The notes under the pieces: generated by a model
Databases searched by the model: none
Told to the model about the DNA's origin: nothing
Seen by the model: the letters and a program-made list of their open reading frames with translations, nothing else
Assembly (NCBI RefSeq): GCF_015101885.1
Contig: NZ_CP062941.1
Location: forward strand, 744,001-808,000
From: Massilia litorea
GTDB lineage: Bacteria; Pseudomonadota; Gammaproteobacteria; Burkholderiales; Burkholderiaceae_D
Direction of reading: 5' to 3'
Length of the DNA: 64,000 nt
Shown: positions 34,546 to 45,080 of the stretch, one piece after another
Position numbering within the stretch: position 1 is the stretch's first letter
Layout of the letters: every line of letters starts with the position of its first letter
Made by a program: the position numbers and the translations under genes

Positions 34546-36348
34546 TTACCCGACTTTCGGCTCGTTGCGCAGGCGGATGTGCAGTTCCTTGAGTTGCTTC
34601 TCGTCGACTTCGGACGGCGCGTTGGTCAGCAGGTCTTGCGCGCGCTGGGTCTTCGGGAAGGCGATCACGTCGCGGATCGATTCCGAACCCGTCATCAGCG
34701 TGACCAGGCGGTCCAGGCCGAAGGCCAGGCCACCGTGCGGCGGCGCGCCGTATTGCAGGGCGTCGAGCAGGAAGCCGAACTTCAGCTGCGCTTCTTCGGC
34801 GTCGATCTTCAGGGCGCGGAAGACCTTGCTCTGCACTTCTTCGCGGTGGATACGGATCGAGCCGCCGCCCATTTCCCAGCCGTTCAGGACCATGTCGTAG
34901 GCCTTGGCGATGCAGGCGCCCGGATTGGTTTCCAGCATGTCTTCATGGCCGTCTTTCGGGGCCGTGAACGGGTGGTGGGTCGCGGTCCAGCGGTTCGACT
35001 CTTCGTCGTGCTCGAACATCGGGAAGTCGATCACCCACAGCGGGCTCCAGGTGTCTTCGAACAGGCCGGCCTTCTTGCCGAATTCCGAGTGGCCGATTTT
35101 CACGCGCAGGGCGCCGATGGCGTCGTTGACGACCTTGGCTTTATCCGCACCGAAGAAGATCAGGTCGCCGTCCTGCGCGCCCGTCAGTTCCAGGATCTGG
35201 GCCAGCACCTCGTCCGAGATGTTTTTCACGATCGGCGACTGCAGGCCTTCGCGGCCCTTGGCCTTCTCGTTGACCTTGATGTAGGCCAGGCCCTTGGCGC
35301 CGTAGATGGCGACGAACTGGGTGTAGGCGTCGATTTCCGAACGCGGCATCGAGCCGCCTTGCGGCACGCGCAGGCCGACGACACGGCCGCCGGTCATGTT
35401 GGCGGCGCTGTTGAAAACCTTGAACTCGACCGACTTCATCAGCTCGGTCAGTTCGGTGAATTCCAGCTTGACGCGCATGTCCGGCTTGTCCGAGCCGTAC
35501 ATGCCCATGGCGGTGGCGAAGTCCATGACCGGGAACGGGTTCGGCAGCTCGATGTCGGCGGCGTTCTTGAAGACGACACGCATCATGTCTTCGAACAGGT
35601 CACGGATTTCCTGTTCGGTCAGGAAGGAGGTTTCGCAGTCGATCTGCGTGAATTCCGGCTGGCGGTCGGCGCGCAGGTCTTCGTCGCGGAAGCACTTGGT
35701 GATCTGGTAGTAACGGTCGAAGTTGGCGACCATCAGCAGCTGCTTGAACAGCTGCGGCGACTGCGGCAGCGCGAAGAAGTTGCCCGGATTGACGCGCGAA
35801 GGGACCAGGTAGTCGCGCGCGCCTTCCGGGGTCGACTTGGTCAGCATCGGGGTCTCGATGTCGATGAAGCCCAGGTTGTCGAGGTATTTACGCACTTCCA
35901 TCGACACTTTATAACGCAGGCGCAGGTTGCGCTGCATCTGGCCGCGGCGCAGGTCGAGCACGCGGTGGGTCAGGCGGGTCGTTTCCGACAGGTTGTCGTC
36001 GTCCAGCTGGAACGGCACCGGCACCGAGGCGTTCAGCACTTCGACCGAGGTGGCGTTGATTTCGATCTTGCCCGACTTCAGGTTGGCATTGGCGGTCCCT
36101 TCCAGGCGGTTGGTCACGGTGCCGGTGATGCGCAGGCAGTACTCGTTGCGCACGTGCTCGGCGGCCTTGAACACATCGGCATTGTCCGGATGGCAGACGA
36201 CCTGCACCAGGCCTTCGCGGTCGCGCAGGTCGATGAAGATGACGCCACCGTGGTCGCGGCGGCGGTGTACCCAGCCGCACAGGCTGACGGTTTGGCCCAG
36301 CAGTTCTTCGGTGACGAGGCCGCAATAGTTGGTACGCATGGAGGACAT
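34546..36348 (-). CDS. aspS: Aspartate--tRNA ligase
   Basis: 600 residues, the length of bacterial-type AspRS. The N-terminal anticodon-binding OB fold is followed by class II motifs: [18 protein letters not shown] (motif 2) and [13 protein letters not shown] (motif 3). The bacterial insertion domain lies between them. It charges tRNA-Asp in the cytoplasm and may be non-discriminating if asparagine charging uses GatCAB, which cannot be judged here. It follows fmdB and the DUF502 gene on the same strand and ends at a strong terminator. Confidence 0.97.
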   Translation of the reverse strand: MSSMRTNYCGLVTEELLGQTVSLCGWVHRRRDHGGVIFIDLRDREGLVQVVCHPDNADVFKAAEHVRNEYCLRITGTVTNRLEGTANANLKSGKIEINATSVEVLNASVPVPFQLDDDNLSETTRLTHRVLDLRRGQMQRNLRLRYKVSMEVRKYLDNLGFIDIETPMLTKSTPEGARDYLVPSRVNPGNFFALPQSPQLFKQLLMVANFDRYYQITKCFRDEDLRADRQPEFTQIDCETSFLTEQEIRDLFEDMMRVVFKNAADIELPNPFPVMDFATAMGMYGSDKPDMRVKLEFTELTELMKSVEFKVFNSAANMTGGRVVGLRVPQGGSMPRSEIDAYTQFVAIYGAKGLAYIKVNEKAKGREGLQSPIVKNISDEVLAQILELTGAQDGDLIFFGADKAKVVNDAIGALRVKIGHSEFGKKAGLFEDTWSPLWVIDFPMFEHDEESNRWTATHHPFTAPKDGHEDMLETNPGACIAKAYDMVLNGWEMGGGSIRIHREEVQSKVFRALKIDAEEAQLKFGFLLDALQYGAPPHGGLAFGLDRLVTLMTGSESIRDVIAFPKTQRAQDLLTNAPSEVDEKQLKELHIRLRNEPKVG

Positions 36349-36428
36349 ATTTTCTCTATTCCAAGTTGGTGTATCGGTTGCCGCCAGCAGCGGCTTTGAT
36401 TTTGCTTATTGTAGTCCGCTCGGGAGGC

Positions 36429-37016
36429 TTATTCGGGTGCTACCACGCCCATCGACACGATGTACTTCAGCGCAGCATCGACCGTCATGTTCAGCTCGAC
36501 GACTTTGCTGCGTTCCATCATCAGGAAAAAGCCCGAGGTCGGGTTCGGGGTGGTCGGCACGTAGACGCTGACGTACTCGCCGACCAGGTGATTCTTGACG
36601 TCGCCGCCGGGAATGCCGGTGAGGAAGGCGATCGTCCAGGAATCGGCGTGCGGATACGGGATCAGCACGGCCTGGCGGAAGGCGTTGCCGGAAGACGAAA
36701 ACAGGGTATCGGACACCTGCTTCACGCTGCCGTAGAGCGAGCTGACGACCGGGATGCGTTTCAGCAGCCGTTCGCCGATGCGCACGATGTACTTGCCGAC
36801 CAGGTTATTCGTCAGCAGGCCGGTGACGAAGACGATCGCCAGCGTCAGGATCGCCCCGATACCGGGGATGTCGAAGCCGATCAGGGTGCGCGGCTGCCAG
36901 CGCTGCGGGACGAACATCAGCGACTGGTCGAGGGTGCCGATGACCATGCTCAGCACCCAGGCGGTGATCGCCAGGGGCACGAGGATCAGTAAGCCGGTCA
37001 GGAAATATTTGCGCAT
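36429..37016 (-). CDS. DUF502 family inner-membrane protein
   Basis: 195 residues. Two transmembrane helices: residues 4-28 (FLTGLLILVPLAITAWVLSMV) and about 50-72 (IPGIGAILTLAIVFVTGLLTN). The DUF502 signatures are IPVVSSLYGSVKQVSDTLF and a beta-rich C-terminal part with VYVPTTPNPTSGFFLMM. Function unknown. The start at 37016 was chosen at the domain beginning (MRKYFLTG). It sits between fmdB and aspS, an arrangement widely conserved in betaproteobacteria. Confidence 0.9.
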   Translation of the reverse strand: MRKYFLTGLLILVPLAITAWVLSMVIGTLDQSLMFVPQRWQPRTLIGFDIPGIGAILTLAIVFVTGLLTNNLVGKYIVRIGERLLKRIPVVSSLYGSVKQVSDTLFSSSGNAFRQAVLIPYPHADSWTIAFLTGIPGGDVKNHLVGEYVSVYVPTTPNPTSGFFLMMERSKVVELNMTVDAALKYIVSMGVVAPE

Positions 37017-37065
37017 CGAATTCTCATTATTCTTATTGCTGCGGCGCGGGGGCCGCAGGGTGGCG

Positions 37066-37389
37066 TCAGGACGCGCTCGGCTCGCTCTTCGCAGGCGTTG
37101 CCGGTGCCGGGGTGGCCGCCGCGCTGCTGCCGGTCGAGGCGCTTTCCGCAGTCGGGGCGGCGGTAGCTGCACCGGCGGCAGGCGCGGTGCCGGTAGGCGG
37201 CGCTTTGCCGCCGCGGAAGTCGGTGACATACCAGCCGGTGCCCTTGAGCTGGAAACCGGCGGCGGTGACCTGCTTCTTGAACGCATCCTTGCCGCACGAC
37301 AGGCAGGTCGTCAGGACCGGGTCGGAAATTTTTTGCAGTACATCTTTGGAAAAACCGCATTCATCGCAGCGGTAAGCGTAAATCGGCAT
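37066..37389 (-). CDS. FmdB-family zinc ribbon protein
   Basis: 107 residues. The N-terminus MPIYAYRCDECG...TCLSCG is the FmdB zinc ribbon with CxxC pairs at about 8-11 and 29-32. The second half is an alanine/proline/threonine-rich tail of about 45 residues. A role as a transcription regulator has been proposed for FmdB, but the function of this group is unclear. GGAG precedes the start by seven bases. First gene of the fmdB-DUF502-aspS operon. Confidence 0.88.
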   Translation of the reverse strand: MPIYAYRCDECGFSKDVLQKISDPVLTTCLSCGKDAFKKQVTAAGFQLKGTGWYVTDFRGGKAPPTGTAPAAGAATAAPTAESASTGSSAAATPAPATPAKSEPSAS

Positions 37390-37422
37390 TGTGATACTCC
37401 GCAAAAATCTTCAAAACCCTGA

Positions 37423-37451
37423 ATTATAAAGGTTTTAGCGGGCTCTGACGG
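37423..37451 (-). promoter_or_regulatory. Probable promoter of the fmdB-DUF502-aspS operon
   Basis: On the minus strand the -10 is a perfect TATAAT (37428-37423). The -35 candidate CCGTCA at 37451-37446, 17 bases upstream, is weak. The transcription start would be near 37416, leaving a leader of about 27 bases that contains the GGAG site. Confidence 0.45.
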
Positions 37452-37542
37452 ATTGATGGCCCCGCCGGGCATACACTGGATTGCCCACGAAAGCAGCAAC
37501 TCCGCGAACTGTTGTTTTTAATCAGCATTTCAGCCAATTCAT

Positions 37543-37715
37543 TTGCCCAAAATCAACTCAGCTGTTTAAATAGCATCTTCGACAGCGCAAGCTGCCGCCG
37601 GGCGTCAAGCCAGCGGGACTAGGTCCAAGAAACAGAAGTTGGCGCGATGTCTCATCGCCGCCTGGCCGTACAAGAATGCTGCAGTTACCAGCCCGCGTAT
37701 GCGGGCATTTTTTTT
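37543..37715 (+). ncRNA. Candidate small RNA with its own promoter and terminator
   Basis: Promoter-like boxes TTGCCC (37543-37548) and TTAAAT (37566-37571) are separated by exactly 17 bases. About 120 bases later is a strong terminator: GCCCGC at 37691-37696, loop GTAT, GCGGGC at 37701-37706, then A and eight T. No gene on the plus strand ends here. Between them, CGATG-TCT-CATCG near 37640 forms another hairpin. The predicted transcript is about 135 bases. It resembles no RNA family that I know; 6S, 4.5S and tmRNA were considered and do not fit. Confidence 0.45.
37691..37715 (+). terminator. Intrinsic terminator on the plus strand
   Basis: A 6-bp GC-only stem with loop GTAT, followed by ATTTTTTTT. 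No coding gene lies upstream on this strand, which is the main reason to suspect the small RNA. Confidence 0.8.
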
Positions 37716-37747
37716 GCCTTGCTTACCGGGCTGTGCATGCGTTGTAC

Positions 37748-37822
37748 CGCGTGGGCACGGAGTGCCCACCCTACAAGGGCGAGGCCGCGAAGTTGTAGGG
37801 TGGGCACCCTGTGCCCACGCGG
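37748..37822. repeat. REP-like palindromic repeat, inverted pair (site C)
   Basis: Copies at 37748-37774 (CCGCGTGGGCAC-GGA-GTGCCCACCCTAC) and 37795-37822 (GTAGGGTGGGCAC..GTGCCCACGCGG), facing each other with a 20-base spacer. It ends seven bases from the stop of the methyltransferase gene. Confidence 0.85.
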
Positions 37823-37828
37823 TCACAC

Positions 37829-38443
37829 TCAACGCCGGCGCCACACCATCCAGCGCTCCTGTCCGGCAAAGACGGGCAGCGAATCGACGACCTCCCCTTC
37901 TTCCACCAGTTCGAAATCGGGCGCTAATAAAGCTTCCAGCTCCGTGCGCGCGATGCCGAACGGCGGTCCCTTCGGAGAGTGGCCGAAAAAGAAGAAGCCG
38001 GCCAGCTCCCCGCCCGGCGCCAGCAGGTCGGCCCAGCGCGCCGCCACGTGCGGCCGCATGGCGGGCGGCAGTGCACACAGGAAGGCACGCTCGTAGATCA
38101 GGTCGAGCGGACGCGCCGCCTGCCAGGCGAAGAAATCGGCTTCCACCACGCGCGGCGCCCAGGGCCCGACCAGCCGGCGTGCGCGCAGCACGGCGGCCGG
38201 CGAGAAATCGATGGCAGTGGCTTCCCACCCGGCTTCGGAAAAACAGACAAGTTCGTAGCCATTGCCGCAGCCGGGGATCAGCACCGTGCGCGGCGTCTTG
38301 TTGCGCCCCACGAAATCGCGCAGCGCCTGCGGCACCCCGCCCAGGTCCCAGGGCGTGAATGCGCCTTCAAACCGTTCGTCCCAGAAGTCCGGGCTCAGCG
38401 GATCGCGGCTTTTAAAAGTCGGAATGTCAGAGGTGCTGGCCAT
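37829..38443 (-). CDS. TPMT-family SAM-dependent methyltransferase
   Basis: 204 residues of the thiopurine S-methyltransferase family. It begins with [24 protein letters not shown] and has the SAM-binding loop [22 protein letters not shown] and [12 protein letters not shown] are also family signatures. Substrates in bacteria may be thiols, selenium or tellurium compounds, or thiocyanate-like molecules. The start at 38443 overlaps the end of ubiB by 17 bases, so expression is coupled to ubiB. Confidence 0.87.
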   Translation of the reverse strand: MASTSDIPTFKSRDPLSPDFWDERFEGAFTPWDLGGVPQALRDFVGRNKTPRTVLIPGCGNGYELVCFSEAGWEATAIDFSPAAVLRARRLVGPWAPRVVEADFFAWQAARPLDLIYERAFLCALPPAMRPHVAARWADLLAPGGELAGFFFFGHSPKGPPFGIARTELEALLAPDFELVEEGEVVDSLPVFAGQERWMVWRRR

Positions 38444-39998
38444 AGCGCGCGAACAGGGCGGCGAAGATGATGCCCGATGCAATGCCCCCGGCCAGCCAGG
38501 CGACAAAACCGATCAGGCGGTTGGTGCGGCGCTGTTCCAGCACCAGCATGGTCAACAGATCCTGGGTGGCCGCGTGCGGTTGCGCATGCTGTTCGAGCGC
38601 GCGGTGCGCCAGGCGCGGCAGTTGCGGGAAGATGTGGGCGTAGCGCGGCGCCTCGGCCTTTAAACGCTCGACCAGGCCGCGCCAGCCGACCTGCTCGCCC
38701 ATCCAGCGCTCCAGATACGGCTTCGCGGTCTTCCACAGGTCGAGGTCCGGGTCGAGCTGGCGGCCGAGTCCCTCGATGTTGAGCAGGGTCTTTTGCAGCA
38801 GCACCAGTTGCGGCTGGACCTCGACATTGAAGCGGCGCGAGGTCTGGAACAGGCGCAGCAGGATCTGGCCGAAGGAAATGTCCTTCAATGGACGGTCGAA
38901 GATCGGCTCGCAGCAGGCGCGCACGGCTGATTCGAGTTCGTCGACGCGGGTATTGCGCGGCGCCCAGCCCGATTCGATGTGGGCCTCGGCCACCCGCTTG
39001 TAGTCGCGCCGGAAGAAGGCGAGGAAATTCTGCGACAGGTAATCCTTGTCGAAATCGTTCAGCGTGCCGACGATGCCGAAGTCGAGCGCGATGTAGCGGC
39101 CGAAGGTGGCCGGATCGATGGACACCAGAATGTTGCCGGGATGCATGTCCGCATGAAAAAAGCCGTCCCGAAAAACTTGCGTGAAAAAGATCTCGACGCC
39201 GTCGCTCGACAGCTTTTTCAGGTCGACCCCTTCGGCCGCCAGGCGGTCGATCTGCGACACCGGGATGCCGTTCATGCGCTCCATGACGATCACGCTGCTG
39301 GAGCAATAGTCCCAGTACATTTCCGGGACCATCAGCAATTCCGAATCCGCGAAATTGCGGCGCAGCTGGGCGGCGTTGGCGGCCTCGCGCATCAGGTCGA
39401 GTTCGTCGTGCAGGTATTTGTCGAACTCGGCCACGACTTCGCGCGGTTTGAGCCTGCGGCTTTCGGCCCAGACGCGCTCGATCAGGCCGGTGGCCATGTA
39501 CATCAATGCGATGTCTTCGTCGATGGTCTTCTTCATGCCGGGACGCAGCACCTTGATCGCCACTTCCTTGCCGTTCTTGAGGGTCGCGAAGTGGACCTGG
39601 GCGATCGAGGCCGAGGCGACCGGAACCGGATCGAAACTGGCAAACAATTGATCGGGATGCGCGCCGAGCGAGGCCGTGATCTGGGCGATGGCCTGGTCGG
39701 ATGGGAAGGGTGGGACCCGGTCCTGCAGCCGCGACAATTCGTCCGCGATATCGGGCGGCATCAGGTCGCGCCGGGTCGACAGCACCTGGCCGAATTTAAT
39801 GAAAATCGGCCCGAGTTCCTCGAGGGCGAGGCGCAGCCGGATCCCGCGCGGGGTCGTGATCCGTTTGCGCCAGAAGAACATACCGCTGACGAAGCGCGCG
39901 GTGCGCGGCGCGTCGAAGCCGGACATTGCAATTTCATCGAGGCCGTACTTGGTTGCGACCGTGAAGATTTTAAGCAGGCGCAGGAATTTCAATATCAT
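38427..39998 (-). CDS. ubiB: Ubiquinone biosynthesis accessory kinase UbiB
   Basis: 523 residues of the ABC1/ADCK atypical kinase family. It contains the KxGQ motif ([15 protein letters not shown]), the alanine-rich nucleotide loop region (SIAQVHFA), FHADMHPGN and DFGIVGTL. Two C-terminal transmembrane helices ([21 protein letters not shown] region) anchor it to the inner membrane. UbiB is an ATPase needed for ubiquinone synthesis and may extract lipid intermediates. Its start abuts the ubiJ stop (position 39998 shared). Confidence 0.95.
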   Translation of the reverse strand: MILKFLRLLKIFTVATKYGLDEIAMSGFDAPRTARFVSGMFFWRKRITTPRGIRLRLALEELGPIFIKFGQVLSTRRDLMPPDIADELSRLQDRVPPFPSDQAIAQITASLGAHPDQLFASFDPVPVASASIAQVHFATLKNGKEVAIKVLRPGMKKTIDEDIALMYMATGLIERVWAESRRLKPREVVAEFDKYLHDELDLMREAANAAQLRRNFADSELLMVPEMYWDYCSSSVIVMERMNGIPVSQIDRLAAEGVDLKKLSSDGVEIFFTQVFRDGFFHADMHPGNILVSIDPATFGRYIALDFGIVGTLNDFDKDYLSQNFLAFFRRDYKRVAEAHIESGWAPRNTRVDELESAVRACCEPIFDRPLKDISFGQILLRLFQTSRRFNVEVQPQLVLLQKTLLNIEGLGRQLDPDLDLWKTAKPYLERWMGEQVGWRGLVERLKAEAPRYAHIFPQLPRLAHRALEQHAQPHAATQDLLTMLVLEQRRTNRLIGFVAWLAGGIASGIIFAALFARYGQHL

Positions 39999-40663
39999 CA
40001 GCTGTCCAGGGTGGGGTCCCCGCTCGGGCGGGTTGTCGGAATGGGGGCTTGCTTGAGCAGTTGTTCCAGCCGGGCAACGCGCTTGGCCGTGCGTTCGACA
40101 TCGTCGCGCAGGCGCACCACGTCGGCACCGAAGGCATCGACCTCGCCGGGACGGATCAGCACCGGCCGTTCCTCGACCAGGAATTCGGCCAGGTTCTCGG
40201 CCAGGCGCCGTCCGGTGGCATTCACGTTGGCAAAGGCGCTGCGAACACCGCCGGCCAGGCGGTTCGCGCCGATCGGGCCGAACAGGCGCTCCAGGTCGTG
40301 CTCGGGCTCCCAGCGCAGGCTGCGGCTGAGCTGGGAAATCGTGTTGGCGAACTCGGCATCGCCCTCGATGCGCACATAGGAAAAGGCGCGCTCGCGGTTC
40401 TGCGCGATCAGCGGCAGGTCGGCCAGCTTGACGTGGATGGTGACGTTCGGCACCGCATCAGGGAGCCCCGCTTCGAGCAGGCCGTCGGCGCCCACGCGCA
40501 GGCGCAATGCCAGATGGCCGGTATCGATGACGGCGATCTTGCCGGCGTGGCGCTGCAGGGACGCGCGTGCCCAGGCCTCGTCAGCCAGCAAGTGGTTGAT
40601 CGTGGCGACGGCGGAGGCGCTCAAGGCGCGTTGCGGCGACAAAAATAAGGGGCTCGGTGACAT
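39998..40663 (-). CDS. ubiJ: Ubiquinone biosynthesis accessory factor UbiJ
   Basis: 221 residues. A SCP2-like sterol-carrier domain covers about 15-120 ([33 protein letters not shown]). A helical C-terminal part is partly coiled coil ([23 protein letters not shown]). UbiJ with UbiK organises the cytoplasmic Ubi complex and binds the lipid. It lies between the Tim44-like gene and ubiB. Confidence 0.9.
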   Translation of the reverse strand: MSPSPLFLSPQRALSASAVATINHLLADEAWARASLQRHAGKIAVIDTGHLALRLRVGADGLLEAGLPDAVPNVTIHVKLADLPLIAQNRERAFSYVRIEGDAEFANTISQLSRSLRWEPEHDLERLFGPIGANRLAGGVRSAFANVNATGRRLAENLAEFLVEERPVLIRPGEVDAFGADVVRLRDDVERTAKRVARLEQLLKQAPIPTTRPSGDPTLDS

Positions 40664-40673
40664 AAAATGGGTC

Positions 40674-40709
40674 GCTAAAAAACAAAACCGCCCGTTGTGA
40701 CGCGGGCGG
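40674..40709 (-). terminator. Intrinsic terminator after the Tim44-like gene
   Basis: Minus strand: CCGCCCGC (40709-40702), loop, CGGGCGG (40694-40688), then TTTTGTTTTTT. It should stop transcripts from ubiE and the Tim44-like gene before ubiJ. Confidence 0.85.
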
Positions 40710-40767
40710 CTTCGATCTTACCAGTTTGCCGGGGTCAAACCCGGGCGCACGGGAAACTTTACAGAAA

Positions 40768-41733
40768 TCACGCCAGCTGCTGGATACCAGCCAACACCCA
40801 ACCAGTATTGCCCGACAGCGGCTTTTCCATGTTCCAGACTTCAGCCATGGGCTCGGCCGGCGCGTTCGGGGCGGTGCGGATCATGGCGTTGAACTGGACG
40901 CTGGCCAGGTAGTCGGTGGCCGTCGTTTCGATGCCGAGCAGCTGGGCCTCGATCGAGACGACATCCGTGAAATCGGCATTCGCGCCGCGTTCGGCGATCT
41001 GCATTTTCAGTTCGGCGAACACTTCCGGCGTCGTGAATTCGCGCAGGTCGGCGACATCACCCTTGTCCCAGGCGGCCTGCATCCGGATGAAGGAGGATTT
41101 CGCATGGCGCAGGAAGGCCTCGGTGTCGAAGTCGGCCGGCACGCCCCACGGGGTGTGCGCGGCAGGGCCGGCCTTGTTCAGCGAGACGCCCGATGTTGGC
41201 TGGGAATTGCCGAACGACTGAGGCTGGTATGGCTGCTGCAGGCCCGAACCGATTTCCGGCGTCATGCCGGCCGGCACCGGCTGGTTGAAATCGCCGCCCT
41301 GGAACTGGGCATTGGCCGGCGTGTCCTTGCGGCGGAACATGCGGACGATGAACATCACGGCAAAGGCGAGCAGGGCCAGCATCAGGAGGGTCGACAGCAT
41401 CGAGGCCATCGCGCCGCCGATACCGAGGTGCGAGAACAGCGCGCCCAGGCCGAGGCCGAGCAGCGCGCCGCCCAGCAGGCCTTTCCACATGCTCGGACGC
41501 TGCGGCTGCATGCCGCGCGCACCGGCGGCACCGGCCATCGGCGCGGCCGGCGCAGGCTGGGCAGCCTGGCGATTCATCGGCGTCATCGGCGCAGGTGCCG
41601 GGGCCGGCATCTGGCGCACGGTCTGCGACTGGCGGCCGATCGAACGGCGCCCGCCCATCGGACGCGCAATCGCCTCGGAAATCATGGCGGTAGCGGTCAG
41701 CGCCAGCACCATCGTGACCAGGAATTTTTTCAT
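40768..41733 (-). CDS. Tim44-like domain membrane protein
   Basis: 321 residues. Signal or anchor segment at 1-23 (FLVTMVLALTATAMISEAIA). A proline/alanine/glutamine-rich linker follows, then a glycine-rich hydrophobic stretch (GLLGGALLGLGLGALFSHLGIGG) and a second helix near 112-130. The Tim44-like domain spans about 200-321 (FLRHAKSSFIRMQAAWDKGD, LLGIETTATDYLASVQF). The domain resembles the part of mitochondrial Tim44 that binds membranes; its bacterial role is not known. It is located between ubiE and ubiJ as in many Burkholderiales. Confidence 0.88.
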   Translation of the reverse strand: MKKFLVTMVLALTATAMISEAIARPMGGRRSIGRQSQTVRQMPAPAPAPMTPMNRQAAQPAPAAPMAGAAGARGMQPQRPSMWKGLLGGALLGLGLGALFSHLGIGGAMASMLSTLLMLALLAFAVMFIVRMFRRKDTPANAQFQGGDFNQPVPAGMTPEIGSGLQQPYQPQSFGNSQPTSGVSLNKAGPAAHTPWGVPADFDTEAFLRHAKSSFIRMQAAWDKGDVADLREFTTPEVFAELKMQIAERGANADFTDVVSIEAQLLGIETTATDYLASVQFNAMIRTAPNAPAEPMAEVWNMEKPLSGNTGWVLAGIQQLA

Positions 41734-41745
41734 GCGAATGTCCCC

Positions 41746-42480
41746 TTAAAGTTTGATACCGGTGTGCAGTGCCGCCACACCCGCCGTCAGGTTGAAGTAC
41801 TGCACGCGCTCCAGCCCTGCCGTTTCCATCATGCCCTTCAGCGTTTCCTGGTCCGGGTGCATGCGGATCGATTCGGCCAGGTAACGGTAGCTTTCGCTGT
41901 CGCCTGCGATGCGCTGACCCAGCCATGGCAGCACCGAGAACGAATACACGTCGTACGGCTTTTGCAGCGGCGCCGCCACTTTCGAGAACTCCAGCACCAG
42001 CAGCTTGCCGCCCGGTTTCAGGACGCGGCGCATTTCCGCCAGCGCCTGGTCCTTGTGCGTCATGTTGCGCAGGCCAAAGGCAACGCTGACCCGGTCGAAA
42101 TAATTGTCCGGGAAAGGCAGCTTTTCGGCGTCACACAGCAAGGTGGGGGTGACCAGACCCTTATTCAATAGACGGTCGCGGCCCACGCGCAGCATCGACT
42201 CGTTGATGTCGGTGAGCCAGACTTCCCCGCTCGGCCCCGCCTGCTTCGCGAAAGCCTTCGACAAGTCGCCGGTACCGCCGGCGATGTCGAGCACCTTGAA
42301 GCCCGGACGCACGCCCGCCTGGGCAATGGTAAAAGTCTTCCAGAGCCGGTGCAGGCCGCCGGACATGAGGTCGTTCATCACGTCGTATTTCGATGCGACC
42401 GAATGGAATACCTTGGCGACCTCGTGGACCTTCTCGTCCTCGGAAACGGTTTTATAGCCGAAATGGGTTTGGTTGGTCAT
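41746..42480 (-). CDS. ubiE: Ubiquinone/menaquinone methyltransferase UbiE
   Basis: 244 residues. Motifs: [34 protein letters not shown] start, [12 protein letters not shown] (SAM loop), [13 protein letters not shown] and [14 protein letters not shown]. It C-methylates the benzoquinol ring in ubiquinone synthesis. It is the first gene of the ubiE-Tim44-like unit and divergent from the hybrid kinase. Confidence 0.97.
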   Translation of the reverse strand: MTNQTHFGYKTVSEDEKVHEVAKVFHSVASKYDVMNDLMSGGLHRLWKTFTIAQAGVRPGFKVLDIAGGTGDLSKAFAKQAGPSGEVWLTDINESMLRVGRDRLLNKGLVTPTLLCDAEKLPFPDNYFDRVSVAFGLRNMTHKDQALAEMRRVLKPGGKLLVLEFSKVAAPLQKPYDVYSFSVLPWLGQRIAGDSESYRYLAESIRMHPDQETLKGMMETAGLERVQYFNLTAGVAALHTGIKL

Positions 42481-42507
42481 AGGGCGTTGGCTGTTTGATC
42501 TTGCCAC

Positions 42508-42513
42508 ATTATA
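42508..42513 (-). promoter_or_regulatory. Probable -10 box of the ubiE promoter
   Basis: TATAAT on the minus strand at 42513-42508, about 28 bases before the ubiE start, in the context TTGTATAAT. No good -35 box is visible 16-18 bases upstream. Confidence 0.4.
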
Positions 42514-42593
42514 CAAGCGCGCCCGCCATGGGGCGCCCGCCGCGGCCGCGGGTGGGCGCAAGCATTGGTGCGACAGCACATTGTTAGCTCTTG

Positions 42594-42599
42594 TATAAT
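42594..42599 (+). promoter_or_regulatory. Probable -10 box of the hybrid kinase promoter
   Basis: TATAAT on the plus strand, also in the context TTGTATAAT, 41 bases before the ATG at 42641. The candidate -35 (GCGACA at 42570-42575) is weak. It is 81 bases from the divergent ubiE -10. Confidence 0.4.
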
Positions 42600-42640
42600 C
42601 TCTCCCCTCACCTTTTTTTCCTATTGGCAACAATAATTTC

Positions 42641-44848
42641 ATGCGAACCAGGACCCGTTTCCTGCTGCTTGTGCTGTCGATCCTGGTTCCTTCCTTCATT
42701 GCGGCGGCGCTCGCCGTCGCCTATGTCTACCACGACGCCCAGCAAGCGCAGAACCGCAGCATGGCCGAGACCGCGCGTGCGATGGCGCTGCTGATCGACA
42801 ACGAAATCGGCACCCGGGAAACGCTGCTGCGCGCACTGGCCGGCTCCCCGGCCCTGCAGGACGGCCGCCTTGACACCTTCCACGAACACGCGCGCCGGGT
42901 CGCGCCCCCGCCGGCCTCGGCGGTGGTGCTGTTCGACCTCGACGGCCGTCCCCTGCTCAACAGCCGCCTGTCCTACGGCGAGCCGCTGCCGCTGCGCGGC
43001 GCATCGAATATCGGCCAGCTGATGGGGCGCTACGGCGCCGACCGCACCCTGGTCTCCGACCTGTTCAGGTCGAAACTGACGGGGCGTTACGATTTCGCGG
43101 TGCAGGTGCCGGTCAAGTCGGGCGAGCGCATCCGCTACCTGCTGTCCGTGGGGGTCAACGCCGGCACGCTGGACCGCCTGCTGCAGCGCCAGCGCCTGCC
43201 GCAGGCCTGGCTCGCCACCATCGTCGACCGCAACGGCATCGTCGTCGCCCGTTCGCGCACGCCGGAACTGTATGTGGGCAAGCCGGTGCGTGCGGCCACG
43301 CTGGAGCGCCTGGCGCGCCCGGGCGACCAGATGTTCGAATCGCGCTCGCTCGACGGCGTCGAATCGCGCGTGTTCGCCAGCACCGTGCCGGCATCCGACT
43401 GGAAAATCCTGCTCAGCGTCCCGCGCAGCGAGTTGCGGGAAGCGCCGCTGCGCGCGGCCGCCCTGCTCGGCGGCGTCATGGCGCTGCTGCTGATCGCGGG
43501 CCTGGTCGCCGCCCGCCGTTTCGCCAACCGCGCCATCGCCCCGATCGAAGCGCTCGGACAGAGTGCGAAAGCGCTCGGCGACGGCGCCGAGGTGCGCTAC
43601 GCCGCCGCCGGCTGGGCCGAGCTCGACAGCGTGGCGCAGCACCTGGCCGAGGCCAGCACCCGCATCCGCCATGGCCAGACGGAGATGGAAGCGCGCGTCG
43701 CCGCCGCGATCGCCGCCACCGAGCGCGCCCAGAGCGCGCTCCTGAAGAACCAGAAGCTGGAAGCGCTCGGACGCCTCACCGGCGGCATCGCCCACGAGTA
43801 CAACAACCTGCTGCAGACGCTCACCACGGCGCTGCAACTGGCCGCCTTCTCCACGCGCGAGGAAAAGGTCAAGGGCCTGATCCAGACCTGCCAGCGCACG
43901 GTGGCGCGCGCCACCACCCTTACCGGCCAGCTCGGTTCCTTCGGCCGCCTGCAGGAAGCGCGCCTGATCACGGTCGACGTCTGCGAGCAGCTGCGCAGCG
44001 CCGTCCAGCTGATGAAGGGTTCGCTGCGCGGCGACGTCGCGGTCGAGGTGCATTGCGAGGATGGCGTCTGGCCGGTGACGCTCGAGCCGCTGCAGTTCGA
44101 CGTGGCCTTGCTGAACCTGGCCCTGAACGCGCGCGACGCCATGCCGAACGGCGGCTTGCTGCGCCTGGAAGCGCGCAACATCAGCATCGACGGCGCCCAC
44201 GACAGCCTGGCCCGGGGCGACTACGTCCAGGTCAGCATGGTCGACAGCGGCAGCGGCATGACGCCCGCGGTCATGGCACGCGCCCTCGACCCCTTCTTCA
44301 CGACGAAACCGCCGGGCCAGGGAACGGGCCTGGGCCTGCCGCAGGCCTATGCTTTCGCCACCCAGGCCGGCGGTACGCTCACCCTCGACAGCATTCCCGG
44401 CATCGGCACCCGCGTCGACCTTTACCTGGCGCGCGCCCGCGCGGACGTGGCGGCCGCTCCCGGGATCGACGAGCGCGCGGCTCCGGCGCAGGGCAGCGGC
44501 ACCATCCTGTTCGTGGAAGACGATAACCTGGTGCGCGAAGCGGTCATGCGCGCCTTGACCGAGAGCGGTTTCGAGGTGATGACGGCCGAGGACGGCGAAG
44601 CGGCCCTGCGCCTGCTCGAAGGCGGCCCGCGTCCGGACGCCGTGTTTTCCGACATCGTCATGCCGGGCCAGGTCAGCGGCGTCGACCTGGCCGGCATCCT
44701 GCGCCAGCGCTATCCGGGCCTGCCGGTCATCCTCGCCACCGGCTACACCGAACAGCAGGTCGACGTGCCCGGCGTGCAGGTACTGGCCAAACCGTATGCG
44801 ATCGAACAGCTGGTGGCTGTGCTGTCAAAAGCGACGGCGAAGGCCTGA
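42641..44848 (+). CDS. Hybrid sensor histidine kinase with dCache-like sensor
   Basis: 735 residues. Transmembrane helix at 7-30, a periplasmic dCache-like sensor (about 35-270), a second helix near 277-295 and a HAMP-like segment. The histidine box is [16 protein letters not shown] (His near 385), the HEYNN form of the HWE-free NtrB-like kinases. The HATPase domain has [20 protein letters not shown] and GTGLGLP. A C-terminal receiver has [12 protein letters not shown] and VFSDIVMPG (Asp near 668). No output domain and no partner regulator nearby. It lies between ubiE and the cold-shock gene. Confidence 0.92.
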   Translation: MRTRTRFLLLVLSILVPSFIAAALAVAYVYHDAQQAQNRSMAETARAMALLIDNEIGTRETLLRALAGSPALQDGRLDTFHEHARRVAPPPASAVVLFDLDGRPLLNSRLSYGEPLPLRGASNIGQLMGRYGADRTLVSDLFRSKLTGRYDFAVQVPVKSGERIRYLLSVGVNAGTLDRLLQRQRLPQAWLATIVDRNGIVVARSRTPELYVGKPVRAATLERLARPGDQMFESRSLDGVESRVFASTVPASDWKILLSVPRSELREAPLRAAALLGGVMALLLIAGLVAARRFANRAIAPIEALGQSAKALGDGAEVRYAAAGWAELDSVAQHLAEASTRIRHGQTEMEARVAAAIAATERAQSALLKNQKLEALGRLTGGIAHEYNNLLQTLTTALQLAAFSTREEKVKGLIQTCQRTVARATTLTGQLGSFGRLQEARLITVDVCEQLRSAVQLMKGSLRGDVAVEVHCEDGVWPVTLEPLQFDVALLNLALNARDAMPNGGLLRLEARNISIDGAHDSLARGDYVQVSMVDSGSGMTPAVMARALDPFFTTKPPGQGTGLGLPQAYAFATQAGGTLTLDSIPGIGTRVDLYLARARADVAAAPGIDERAAPAQGSGTILFVEDDNLVREAVMRALTESGFEVMTAEDGEAALRLLEGGPRPDAVFSDIVMPGQVSGVDLAGILRQRYPGLPVILATGYTEQQVDVPGVQVLAKPYAIEQLVAVLSKATAKA

Positions 44849-44959
44849 TTCGCTGAGTTCCGACAACGTTCCTTGCGTAGTTGCATTAATTCACGCGCTA
44901 AGCACGGATGGCCTGTCGTTTCTCGCCAACTGGACCTTAAATACGGCATTTAATTGTGC

Positions 44960-44987
44960 TTCACACGCGCGAAACTGTGCCTATAAT
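44960..44987 (+). promoter_or_regulatory. Probable promoter of the cold-shock gene
   Basis: -35 TTCACA at 44960-44965, 16-base spacer, perfect -10 TATAAT at 44982-44987. The transcript would begin near 44994 with an 87-base leader before the ATG. Long structured leaders are typical of cold-shock mRNAs. Confidence 0.6.
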
Positions 44988-45080
44988 AATATCGCTTTGT
45001 TAAGACAGTCGCTGGTGGTCATTCGTGGTTTCCCGACAAGCCGAAACAAGGCACATTAAAATAACTTTTGGGGAATTAAA

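Noticed and set aside
34579..36399. A 606-codon frame opposite aspS, and similar long frames opposite the large FAD/Fe-S gene (48818-50251) and kdsCD (62073-63704)
   Set aside because: All are antisense to well-identified genes and have no recognisable motif.
37575..37712. 6S RNA, SRP RNA or tmRNA
   Set aside because: Size, conserved central bulge sequences and known signature segments do not match, so it is only listed as an unclassified candidate.
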